Shown: positions 7,548-16,248 of the stretch, one piece after another
How positions within the stretch are numbered: position 1 is the first letter of the stretch
How the letters are laid out: every line of letters starts with the position of its first letter
NCBI RefSeq assembly: GCF_021535045.1
Contig: NZ_CP091056.1
Location: forward strand, 372,001 to 436,000
DNA length: 64,000 bases
Reading direction: 5' to 3'
Origin: Ornithinimicrobium sp. INDO-MA30-4
Lineage (GTDB): Bacteria; Actinomycetota; Actinomycetes; Actinomycetales; Dermatophilaceae
The notes under the pieces: model-generated
Told to the model about the DNA's origin: nothing
Databases searched by the model: none
What the model saw: only the letters and a program-made list of their open reading frames with translations
Position numbers and translations under genes: made by a program

Positions 7548-9052
7548 TTAGCCATATTTGACCCACGTCGTTTTCAAATCGGTGTATTCGTCCATCGCGT
7601 GGTGGGACTTGTCCCGGCCGCCGCCAGTGAGTTTGACGCCACCGAAGGGGACACTCATGTCGCCCTCTTCGTAGCAGTTCACCCAGACAATGCCAGCGTG
7701 CATCGCGTTCGAGACTCGATGCGCTCGGCCCAGATCGCTGGTCCACAAGCCGGCTGCAAGACCGTATGGCGTGTCCCGGGCAATCTCGATCGCTTCGGCT
7801 TCGGTGCTAAAAGTCTGGACGGCCAGCACCGGCCCAAACAGCTCTTCTTGCACCAACAAGTTGTCGCGAGCGGCATCCGTGATCACGGTGGGCTCAAGGT
7901 AGGGCCCGCCGGTTTCGGTGTGCACAGCGGAGCCGCCGCTGCGCAAGGTGGCTCCCTGTTCGAGACCTTGCGCTAACTGCTTCTGGATACGTGTCAGGCT
8001 GGACTTGTCGACTAGGGGACCCATCAACGTGTCAGGCAACAGCGGATCTGCTGGCTGCCACGCAGCGCTGGTCTCAATCACTCGTGTGATGACTTCTTCG
8101 GCGATGTCTTCGTGCACGACGAGTCGAGACCCGGCAGTGCACATTTCACCCGCATTGAAGAAGATCGCCCAGGCAGCCGAGTCGGCAGCAGCCTGCAGGT
8201 CGGTCGCTTCAGGAAAGATGATGTGCGGCGACTTGCCACCCAACTCCAGGTGCACCTTTTGAGGTTGCTGTCGGCGGCATACCGCATGAAGTGTCGTCCG
8301 ACCTGCGTTGACCCAGTGAACGTCAGCACGTTGACGTCCGGGTGTTCACCCAGACGTCGACCTACGACCGTGCCGTCACCCGAGAGCACGTTGAACACTC
8401 CCGCGGGAAGCCCAGCCTCCGCACCAAGGGCAGCAACGCGCTGCATCGACAGCGGCGACTGCTCGGCAGTCTTGAGGACGATGGTGCAGCCCGCAGCGAG
8501 TGCCGGGCCCAACTTCCACCCACCGATCGTGAGTGGGAAGTTCCAGGGCACGACGGCCGCGACGACGCCAGAGGGCTCACGCGTCACAATCGCCAAGTCG
8601 CCAGGTGGAGTGCGAGGATTTCGCCCATCGCCTTGTCGGCAAGACCGGCATAGAACCGCAGGCCGTTGATCAACGCCCGCAACTCGATCTCCCAGGCGTG
8701 CCCTAATTGGCTTGCCCATCTCGAGGGAGACCAGCAGAGCGATCTCGTCACGGTGCTCATCAATGAGGTCGGCCCAGCGGTTGAGCACCAAGCCACGCTC
8801 TGAGCCGGCCATCGTGGGCCAAGGGCCGTCATCGAAGGCTCGACGCGCAGCAGCGACGGCACGGTCAGTGTCTTCCACGCCCGCCCACGCCAGAGTGCCG
8901 AGGACCGAGCCGTCACGTGGCGTCAGGATCTTGCGGGTTTCAGCACCTTGCTGAAACCCGCCATCGATAAAGATGCCCTCAGGCAAGGCAATCTGTTGAG
9001 CTTTCTCGATCCAGTCGATGCTGCTGACGTGATCTACTGCCTGCGTCGTCAT
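7548..9052 (-). CDS. PuuC-like aldehyde dehydrogenase (three frameshifts in this sequence)
   Basis: The 9052 start gives an NAD(P)-dependent aldehyde dehydrogenase of about 500 residues when three frame breaks are bridged: near 8712, near 8612 and in a T4 run at 8257-8260. Recognisable parts are VVPWNFPL, FTGSTQVG, LELGGKSP, the catalytic Cys in NAGEMCTAGSR and EELFGPV. The C-terminal GDMSVPFGGVK...GRDKS...TDLKTTW pattern is close to PuuC, which oxidises gamma-glutamyl-gamma-aminobutyraldehyde. Its place beside the PuuD-like gene supports oxidation of a glutamyl-capped aldehyde. The breaks do not look biological, because all conserved motifs survive on both sides of each break. Confidence 0.85.
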
Positions 9053-9082
9053 GCTTTGCCTCCGAGGTGAAAAGTGTCGGGC

Positions 9083-9946
9083 TCAGTGCGTCTTGGATAG
9101 GTCAGGGCCACGGACGCCGCGGAACTCCCAATCTCCACCCTGTGCCGTGGAGAGCACCTCTTCGCTCTCCGTGGGCTGGGCTCCGACATCGCTGCGGATC
9201 GGCGTCGGGCCTTCGACAATGGTGTTGCGCAAGGTGCCAAGGCCTTCGACCTCAACCTCAACGACGTCACCCGGATAGACCGTGCGGCTGATGGCCGGGG
9301 TGCCGGACATCAGGATGTCGCCAGGTTGCAGCGTGATCGTGCGTGCGATGTCCGCGACGAGATAGTGCATGTTCCACTTCATCTCATCGGTGTTGCCATC
9401 TTGGCGGACCTCGCCGTTGACGATGGTGCGGATCTGCTTGCCCCGGAAGTCCCAGCCTTCGACGATGCCGGGGCCCACCGGGCAGAGCGTGTCGGCACCC
9501 TTGACTCGCAGCATGGAGCCGGAGTCGGTGTCGCGGAAGTCGTGCAGGCCATAGTCATTGCCGATGGAGTAGCCGCGGATGTAGTCGCCAGCCTCTTCGG
9601 GAGAGATGTTGCGGGCAGTGCGGCCAATGACGATGGCGATCTCGCCCTCGTAGTTGAGCCACTTGCAGCCCTCGGGGCGCACGACGGAGCCCTCGTGGCT
9701 ATTCAGCGCAGAGACCGGCTTGTGGAAGTAGGTCGGTGCCGGCGGCAGTGTGGTCAGCATCTCTTCGACTCGCGAGGAGTAGTTGAGGTGAACGCAGATG
9801 ATCTTGGAGGGCGTGACCGGCGCCAGGTGAGTGGCGTCGGCAATCGCTACCTCTCGGCCATCTCCGGCCACGAGAGTGTCGCCGTTGCGAACAACGTCAA
9901 CGACGTTGCCATCGAGCAGAATGCGTCGTGTTTCGCGAAGTGTCAT
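9083..9946 (-). CDS. Fumarylacetoacetate hydrolase family protein (HpaG-like)
   Basis: A 287-residue protein of the FAH fold, with the metal-binding E-x-E in NYEGEIAIVIG, the following Asp in the GNDYGLHDFRD region, and the late motif GDILMSGTPA. Family members hydrolyse, decarboxylate or hydrate keto-enol intermediates of aromatic degradation; HpaG, for example, decarboxylates and isomerises a product of homoprotocatechuate cleavage. It sits immediately downstream of the HpaD-like dioxygenase and the HpaE-like dehydrogenase, which makes a role on the meta-cleavage product the simplest reading. No frame break is seen. Spacing to the upstream gene is 8 bp, indicating tight co-transcription. 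Confidence 0.85.
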   Translation of the reverse strand: MTLRETRRILLDGNVVDVVRNGDTLVAGDGREVAIADATHLAPVTPSKIICVHLNYSSRVEEMLTTLPPAPTYFHKPVSALNSHEGSVVRPEGCKWLNYEGEIAIVIGRTARNISPEEAGDYIRGYSIGNDYGLHDFRDTDSGSMLRVKGADTLCPVGPGIVEGWDFRGKQIRTIVNGEVRQDGNTDEMKWNMHYLVADIARTITLQPGDILMSGTPAISRTVYPGDVVEVEVEGLGTLRNTIVEGPTPIRSDVGAQPTESEEVLSTAQGGDWEFRGVRGPDLSKTH

Positions 9947-9954
9947 GGTTCTCC

Positions 9955-10908
9955 TCAGCCTGCTGCGGTTAGGTCGGGGCCGCCAGTCTGGCGGACAAAG
10001 TCGGGGTCAGTGGGGGTCTGGCGAGCCGGTGGGAAGCCACCCTCGGGGCGGTCGAACCACACGTGGACTTGGCCGGTGCCGATCGAGTTTTCATACTCGC
10101 CGTACTGTCGGCCCTTCGCCGTGCAGTCTCCTTCGCCGAGCGCGCCCATCATCATCAAGTAGTGCTGGAAGCCGGCCTCGGGGCGGTACTTGCGGAACTC
10201 CGGCATGGTGTCCAAAACCCTGGCGTGGTCGCCGTCGGCAAACCACTGCAGGCGTTCGAAGTCTGCCTCAACCGCTTCGGGAGTGAAGATGTGCTCCTTG
10301 CCTGCGGCTTCGTGGTCGCGCAACTGTCGCAACGGCCAGAAGGTATGCGACATCGCACCAGAGGCCAGAAGCAAGACCTTGCGATCGCTCTCGGCGATGG
10401 CCTGGCCTAGGGCCCGGCCCAATCGCAACGCATCTTCGGCGTCGGCGGTCTGGCAGACACCGATCGAGATCCACTTCTTGTCTTCCAGGCCGTCGCCCAG
10501 GTACTCCCACAAGTTCGTGGTGGCGTAGAAGATCGGCAGGTGGTCATCCTCGATGGCAGTGATCCACGTGGAGTTATCGCTGGCCCTGGCCGCGATGGCG
10601 TGGGCCAACTCGGGGTCACCCTTGAAGGAGTAGGGGCGCTGGCACATCCCGCGCGGCAACTCTTCGGAGGTGAACAGGCCGCTGCGTTGCTCCTGAGCAG
10701 TGACAACCCATTCGACCGTCGTGGCCCAGTGCGAGTCCAGGACGACGACCGTGTCGTAGTCCGCGGTGTCAAAGACCTCCTTGCGGAGTTGCTTGATCCC
10801 GCTCACCAAAGTGGAGTCTTCGCCGTTGTTGAGTTCGCGGCGCACCTCTTCGGGCAAAACGATTGTTGGAACGTGAGCGATCAGTCCGCCACCGACAACT
10901 TCTCCCAT
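9955..10908 (-). CDS. Class III (LigB) extradiol dioxygenase, HpaD-like
   Basis: A 317-residue protein that matches E. coli-type 3,4-dihydroxyphenylacetate 2,3-dioxygenase throughout: an early iron-site His in GGLIAHVPT, DSHW, TSEELP, YSFKGDPEL, LASGAMSH, MPEFRKY and the closing GTGQVH. LigB-type enzymes use Fe(II) to open a catechol ring next to the hydroxyls. The product would be a hydroxymuconic semialdehyde, and the gene just upstream encodes an HpaE-like semialdehyde dehydrogenase. Homoprotocatechuate is a candidate substrate, but any para-substituted catechol made by the P450 would also fit. It starts 2 bp after the stop of the upstream gene. Confidence 0.9.
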   Translation of the reverse strand: MGEVVGGGLIAHVPTIVLPEEVRRELNNGEDSTLVSGIKQLRKEVFDTADYDTVVVLDSHWATTVEWVVTAQEQRSGLFTSEELPRGMCQRPYSFKGDPELAHAIAARASDNSTWITAIEDDHLPIFYATTNLWEYLGDGLEDKKWISIGVCQTADAEDALRLGRALGQAIAESDRKVLLLASGAMSHTFWPLRQLRDHEAAGKEHIFTPEAVEADFERLQWFADGDHARVLDTMPEFRKYRPEAGFQHYLMMMGALGEGDCTAKGRQYGEYENSIGTGQVHVWFDRPEGGFPPARQTPTDPDFVRQTGGPDLTAAG

Positions 10909-10910
10909 TA

Positions 10911-12400
10911 CTAGGCCTCCTCGGCTGCATCGTTAGTGTTCCAGCCGGCTGGGCTGAACACGCTGTTTTTGATGTTGGTGTAGAAATCAAACGACCAGAT
11001 GCCGCCCTCACGGCCAATCCCGGACTTGCCGTTGCCGCCAAAGGGAGCGCCCAGGTCGCGGACAAAGAAGCAGTTGACCCAAACGGTTCCTGCGTCCAAC
11101 AGGTGACTGACCCGCTCAGCGCGTTCGCGGTCACCGGTGACCAGGGTTGCGGCCAGGCCGAATCGTGAGTCGTTCGCCATGGCCACGGCTTCTGCTTCAT
11201 CGGTGAAGGTCTGCACGGTGAGCACCGGCCCGAAAACCTCTTCGCAGATGATCTCTGACTCCGGCTTGGCGCCGGCCAGGATGGTGGGTGAGAAGTACAG
11301 GCCACCCAACTCTTCGTTTGGACCGCCGCCGAGCAGGACTTCGGCGCCATCGGCCACTGCGCGTTCGACAAAGCCGGTGACCTTGTCGAAGTGGGTGCGG
11401 CTGACAAGCGCCGAAATGTCCGTGGCTTCATCGCGGGGGTCACCCTGCTTGATGGTGCGAGCCTTCTCAACAACGCGTGCAGTGAACTCCTCAGCGATGT
11501 CTTCCTGCACCAAGATGCGGAACGCGCCCAGGCATACCTGACCAGCGTTGTCGAACTGCTCGACAGCCAAATTCACAGCGAGGTCAAGGTCGGAATCGGC
11601 AAAAACCACGAGAGGTGACTTGCCGCCCAGTTCATACGACAGCGGCACGATGTTGGGGGCCGCCGCCTTCGCGATGACACCCGCCGTCGGGACAGACCCG
11701 GTGAAGGACAGGCGGTTGATGTCGGGGTGAGCCGTCAAGGGGCTCCTGCGTCGGCACCGGTTCCCTGCACCACATTGAAGACGCCGGCGGGCAAGCCAGC
11801 TTCGTGGCAGATGTCAGCGAGCAGCGAGGCGGTCAGCGGTGCCCACTCCGGCGGCTTGAGGACGACACAGTTTCCGGCTGCCAGCGCTGGGCCGATCCGC
11901 CACGTCGCCAGCATCAGCGGAGCGTTCCACGGCGTGATGATGGCCACGACACCCGCAGGGTCATAGCTCACGCGCTCGCGGTGGCCTCGGACCTCCATGT
12001 CAGGGTGGCCCAACTCTTGCTCGGCATAGTCAGCGAAGTAGCGGAAGTTCATCGCCACTCGGGGCATCACGCCCCGGCGGTGGCTCCTGATCAAGGCTCC
12101 GTTATCCCGCGTTTCAACCAATGCCAAGTCTTCGACGCGTGCTTCGATGCCTTCAGCAACGCGACGCAGGATGGCTGACCTCTCCGCCACGGGCATAGCC
12201 GCCCAGGCGGGAAAGGCAGCCCGCGCCGCGGACACCGCGGCGTCGACCTCAACGGATGAGCCGGCGCTGATGGACGCAAGCACCGCTTCATCGATAGGAG
12301 AGGTGTCATCGAAGGTGGACTGCGAAGCAACTCGCTCGCCACCGATCCAGTGTCGAGTGTCTACAGACACTCCTTCTACCACCGCGATGTGTTGGGCCAC
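10911..12400 (-). CDS. HpaE-like semialdehyde dehydrogenase (one frameshift in this sequence)
   Basis: The GTG at 12400, preceded by GAGGAG, opens an aldehyde dehydrogenase of about 496 residues. The frame breaks once in a G4 run at 11739-11742; restoring one base joins GTGADAGAP to LTAHPDINRLSFTGS. Visible motifs are ITPWNAPLML, YELGGKSP, the catalytic Cys in NAGQVCLGAF and EEVFGPV. The FVRDL motif near the C-terminus and general order resemble 5-carboxymethyl-2-hydroxymuconate semialdehyde dehydrogenase. It is first in the minus-strand unit HpaE-HpaD-FAH-PuuC-PuuD and lies directly behind operator D, so this operator probably controls all five genes. Confidence 0.88.
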
Positions 12401-12417
12401 TGCGCCTCCTCGATAGA

Positions 12418-12435
12418 TCGTTTGGGTCCAAACGT
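12418..12435. promoter_or_regulatory. Palindromic operator, site D
   Basis: TCGTTTGG-GT-CCAAACGT matches the consensus at 15 of 16 half-site positions. It lies 17 bp before the GTG of the HpaE-like gene and would control the five-gene minus-strand unit. Confidence 0.75.
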
Positions 12436-12533
12436 AATTGGGAAATGCGTCACCCGTCAAGGGTGCATGAAGATTTAACGTTCGGCCCAAAAAGGTCTTG
12501 ACGCGGGCTAGGGGTGATGTCACACTCCCAATA

Positions 12534-12551
12534 TCGTTCGGGCCCGTACAA
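12534..12551. promoter_or_regulatory. Palindromic operator, site E
   Basis: TCGTTCGG-GC-CCGTACAA has a left half with 7 of 8 matches and a right half with 5 of 8. It lies 15 bp before the permease ATG. A weaker relative (ACGTTCGG-CC-CAAAAAGG) is at 12478-12495. Confidence 0.55.
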
Positions 12552-12566
12552 ACCCAAGGAGACCAC

Positions 12567-14080
12567 ATGGAGTCGCAACGTGAAGCGCCCACCAATGAAC
12601 GCCCTGGCTTAAGATCAGGTCGACTAGGCGTCGCAGGAATTGTCTTCTTCGTCATCGCCGCGGCAGCCCCTCTGGTGGGTATGACGGGCGCTTTGCCCGT
12701 AGCAATTGTGGTTGGCAACGGAGCAGGGGCACCTGGCGCATACCTGGCCGTTGGTTTGGTGCTACTCCTGTTTGGAGTTGGCTATGCACGAATGACCACG
12801 GTGGTGACTAACGCTGGAGCGTTCTTTGCGTATGTGGCCCGCGGCCTCGGCACCGCAGCCGGTGTTGGCTCGGCCTACGTTTCCCTGGTCGCCTACCTCG
12901 CGATCCAACTGGCTATTTACGGCTTCTTTGGGGCTGTTGCTTCCGGGCAACTAGCGGCCCAATGGGGCTGGGACATCCCGTGGTGGGTGCTCACCTTGGC
13001 CGCCTGGGCGGTCGTTTTCATCCTGTCGTCGTTCCAGGTTGATGTGGGTGCCGGTGTTCTCGGCGTGCTGATGATTTTGGAGGTCGCCTCCCTGTTGCTG
13101 ACCTCCGCAGCCGTCTACCTCCAGGGTGGCGCCAATGGCTTTGACTTCGCGGCCTCATTTGCCCCAGGCAACGTGTTTGTCGGCGGCTTTGCCGGCTCGG
13201 CTGGCATCGCCCTGGCCTTCGCTTTTGCCTCGTTTATTGGATTTGAAGCGACTGCGATCTACGGCGAAGAGTCCAAAGACCCCAAGCGCACCGTTCCGCT
13301 GGCGACCTACACCGCCATCACCTTGATCACGCTGCTCTTTGCCTTTACCTCTTTCGCAGTGGTCAGTGCTTTGGGTGCTGACCAGGTGGTGGAGCGCACC
13401 GTTGAGCTCTCGTCGATTGACGGGGTGCCGCTGGCAGATTCAGCCCTGGTGCTCTTCGCGATCGCCGAGCAGTATGTCGGCGGTTGGTTGGCCACCACGA
13501 TGGGTTGGCTTGTCATCAGCAGCCTCTTCGCTGGTCTGCTGGCCTTCAAAACTCGGCAGCACGCTACTTCTTCGCAATGGGCCGCTCGGGTGCGTTGCCT
13601 AAGGGGCTAGGTCAAGCAAATGCTGTCGGCTCACCTTTGCGCGGCTCCGTTGTGGTCTCGGTCATCGCTGGTGTGGTGATTGCCATCTTTGCCGTCACTG
13701 GCGGAGACCCGATCCTGCAAATGTTCTTCTGGTTCAGCGCCATGGCTGTCGTCGCGATTGTGCTGGTGGAAATCCTCGTGTGTGCGGCCATCGTGCGGTA
13801 CTTCCGGAAGAACACCGAGGGCAGCTCGCCGTTCGCCACCCTGATTGCCCCGATAGCAGCCGCCGTTGGATTGGCGCTGGGGGAGTATCTCCTGATGTCT
13901 CGCTTTGGCTTGCTGGCTGGCACGGTCCCCGAGGGGGTTGACCCTGCTGTTGAAGCCTGGGTGCTGACTCCGTTGGGCTACTTCCTGGTCTTCGCGCCAT
14001 TCATCGCATTGGCGATCGGCTTTGCCGTCGGCAGCGTGAAGAAGAGCGACAGCAAGGAACTGCAGGACATGATGCGCTAG
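12567..14080 (+). CDS. APC-family amino acid/amine permease (one frameshift in this sequence)
   Basis: About 504 residues with roughly a dozen hydrophobic segments. The first helix region holds VFFVIAAAAPLVGMTGALPV, and the central FIGFEATAIYGEESKDPKRTVP motif is characteristic of APC transporters. The frame breaks near 13549, where one missing base separates GLLAF from QNSAARYFFAMGRSGALP; the second part is the expected continuation of the same family. It is the only transporter in the catabolic island and sits behind operator E, so it most likely imports the island's amine substrate by proton or solute symport. A strong bidirectional terminator follows. Substrate identity cannot be read from sequence. 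Confidence 0.88.
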
Positions 14081-14105
14081 GCCAACAACGCATCTGCAAC
14101 ACCAA

Positions 14106-14136
14106 AAGTGGCCGGAGCATTTTGCTCCGGCCACTT
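14106..14136. terminator. Bidirectional rho-independent terminator
   Basis: A perfect 14-bp stem (AAGTGGCCGGAGCA and its complement) with a TTT loop lies between the convergent permease and amidotransferase genes, with A/T-rich flanks on both sides. Confidence 0.85.
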
Positions 14137-14162
14137 CTTGGTGTTGATCTCGTGCGCTGGTG

Positions 14163-14865
14163 TCAGCGTCTCGCGACGTTGGCGATGAAGCCATCCACCA
14201 ATGCCTGGGCCCGCGTGCGCGCTTCGGCCTCACGGTCCTGGGTTTCGCTGAGCAAAGCCTCCAGGTCGACACCGATATTCGTCGCGTACTCCGCGCCGCC
14301 GTTGTCGAGCCACCCCTGCAACATGGCCCGGTCTAATTCAGGGTGGAACTGCACCGCCAAGTTGCGACGAAGCGCAAAGGCCTGGCTGGCGCTCGGGTTT
14401 TCAGCGATCTGGGTGGCCGTCGGCGGGATTATCCACTTGTCACCGTGCCACTGAAACCAGGGCCCTTGCGGGACGGTGGCCTCGTCGGTGGTTGAGATAT
14501 CGACCCAGCCCAGTTCTGGTGCGGGGACGCGATCACCGAGCCGCCGTGAGCGGCTGCTGAAGTTGACCGCCAAAGCAGATGCCGAGCACCGGCACCCCCG
14601 CCGCGTCTGCCTCGCGAAGGGCCGCGATTTCTGGAACCACCCAATTGCCCACCGTGTCATGGTCGTAGGCCGACCACCGCGCGCCCATGGTCAAGATCGC
14701 GTCAAATTGGGTAAACGACGGGAGGTCAGGAACGACATTGGGAGTCTCGAAATTGTCGTAGCCCACGATTTCGTGCAGCGTCACGTTGTAGCCATGGTCT
14801 TCAAACCGTCGGCCAATGGCGCCGGGTGGGGAAATGGGGTCATGTTGAACGACGAGAAGTTCCAT
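14163..14865 (-). CDS. Class I glutamine amidotransferase-like protein (one frameshift in this sequence)
   Basis: About 234 residues beginning MELLVVQHDPISPPG. It carries the nucleophile elbow GICFGGQ and, after a frame break near 14550, LGDRVPAPELGW, WHGDKW and QFHPEL, which supply the catalytic His and Glu. This is the GuaA-like stand-alone amidotransferase family, whose members include gamma-glutamyl hydrolases. It is a second such enzyme in the same regulon and shares operator F with the divergent PLP gene, so it may hydrolyse a different glutamylated intermediate from the PuuD-like protein. Its span is one base too long for an open frame, which fits a single inserted base. Confidence 0.8.
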
Positions 14866-14884
14866 GGCACTAGGCTAGCCGATT

Positions 14885-14902
14885 TCGTTCGGGTCGGAAC
14901 GA
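14885..14902. promoter_or_regulatory. Palindromic operator, site F
   Basis: TCGTTCGG-GT-CGGAACGA is symmetric at 7 of 8 pairs and matches the right-half consensus at 6 of 8. It lies 19 bp from the amidotransferase ATG and 77 bp from the aminotransferase ATG, between two divergent genes. Confidence 0.6.
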
Positions 14903-14979
14903 TTATTTTCGCGTCACTTTGAACTGGCGTGCGCGAGGCACGTCCACCAAAGGTGCCTGCGACTGTTTAGGCTGGTGAC

Positions 14980-16191
14980 ATGGCATATGACATTGAGCAA
15001 GTCAGGTCTCAATTCCCCAGTCTGGGCAGCGGAACGGCCTTCTTCGACGGGGCCGCGGGCACGCAAACCCCAGAGCCAGTGGCGCGAGCCATTTATGACT
15101 CGTTGGTGTCCCCAATCTCTAACCGCGGCAAGGGGAGTGCATCGGCGCGTCACGCTGATGACGTCACGTTGGCGGCTCGAGAAGCGATGGGGGATTTCCT
15201 CAACGCCGACCCTGCCGGGGTGGTTTTGGTCGCAGTATGACCGCGATGACGTTTGACCTCACTCGGACCCTCAGCGCCAGGTGGAAGCCAGGGGACCAGA
15301 TTGTGGTCACCTCCCTTGAGCATGACGCCAATCTGCGGCCCTGGCTGTTGGCGGCCCAACATGCGGGCGCTGTCGTGCGCTGGCTCGACTTTGACCCCAA
15401 GACGGGCGAGCTTCCCGTGGAGACCATCACCGCAGCGTTGAATTCGCGCACTAGGTGGGTAGCGATCACTGCTGCCTCCAACGTCATCGGCACCAAGCCG
15501 GATGTCGCGGCCATCTCGGCGGCTGCCCACAAGGTCGGCGCTCGAGTCCACGTCGACGCGGTTCACTTGGCTGCCCACGAGTTGATTGACATGCGGGGTT
15601 TAGGTGCCGACATCATCTCTTGCTCGCCCTACAAGTTCTTGGGGCCACATTGGCGTGCAGGCCGCTAGCACCGACCTCTGGCATGAACTCCAACCTGCCA
15701 AGCTGGCACCATCGCCCAATTCGGTCCCGGAGCGCTTCGAAATGGGCACGCTGCCGTATGAATTGCTGGCCGGAGTGCGGGCAGCAGTTGACTTCCTCGC
15801 CGGGTTGGAACCGAACGGCCAAGGCGAGCGGCGAGAACGCCTCGAGACGTCCATGGCTGTCCTGCATGAACACGAAAGGCAGATTGCGCAGGCCTTGATT
15901 GAAGCAGTCGAGAGCGTTCCCGGAGTGACGAACTACTCGCGAGCCAGTGAGCGGACGCCGTCGGTGTTCTTTACTGTCGAGGAGCTTAGCGCCAGTGAGA
16001 TCAGCTCACGGCTAGCGCAGGCCAACATCAATGCTCCGGCCAGCCACTTCTATGCTTTGGAGGCCTGCCGTCGGCTTGGCCTGGGTGAGGCTGGAGCAAT
16101 TCGCGTGTCTGCCGCTCCCTATTCGACCCTCGAAGAGGTGGCTCGATTCCGCGAGGCGCTCCATGCAGCCGTGCAGCAGTTGCGCGACTGA
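14980..16191 (+). CDS. Class V aminotransferase, cysteine desulfurase-like (two frameshifts in this sequence)
   Basis: About 403 residues of the class V PLP family. The start MAYDIEQVRSQFPSL, the AGTQTP motif, the HVDAVHLAAH region and the lysine motif SCSPYKFLGPH (PLP Schiff base) are all visible. Frame breaks near 15236 and 15650 split these, but the total span is a multiple of three. The sequence resembles the cysteine desulfurase-like subgroup that is not part of iron-sulfur assembly. Operator F and its place at the end of the island suggest a role in amine or amino acid handling. It could also be unrelated to the pathway; proS follows 57 bp later. Confidence 0.78.
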
Positions 16192-16248
16192 CCGGTAGGC
16201 TCACCAGAGTCTCCAAACCCTATTTCTCAAGCACCAAGGAGCGCCACA

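Noticed and set aside
7548-9052. Aldehyde dehydrogenase pseudogene
   Set aside because: Three breaks would suggest decay, but all catalytic motifs are conserved on both sides of each, and essential genes in the window carry the same kind of breaks. Sequence error is the simpler explanation.
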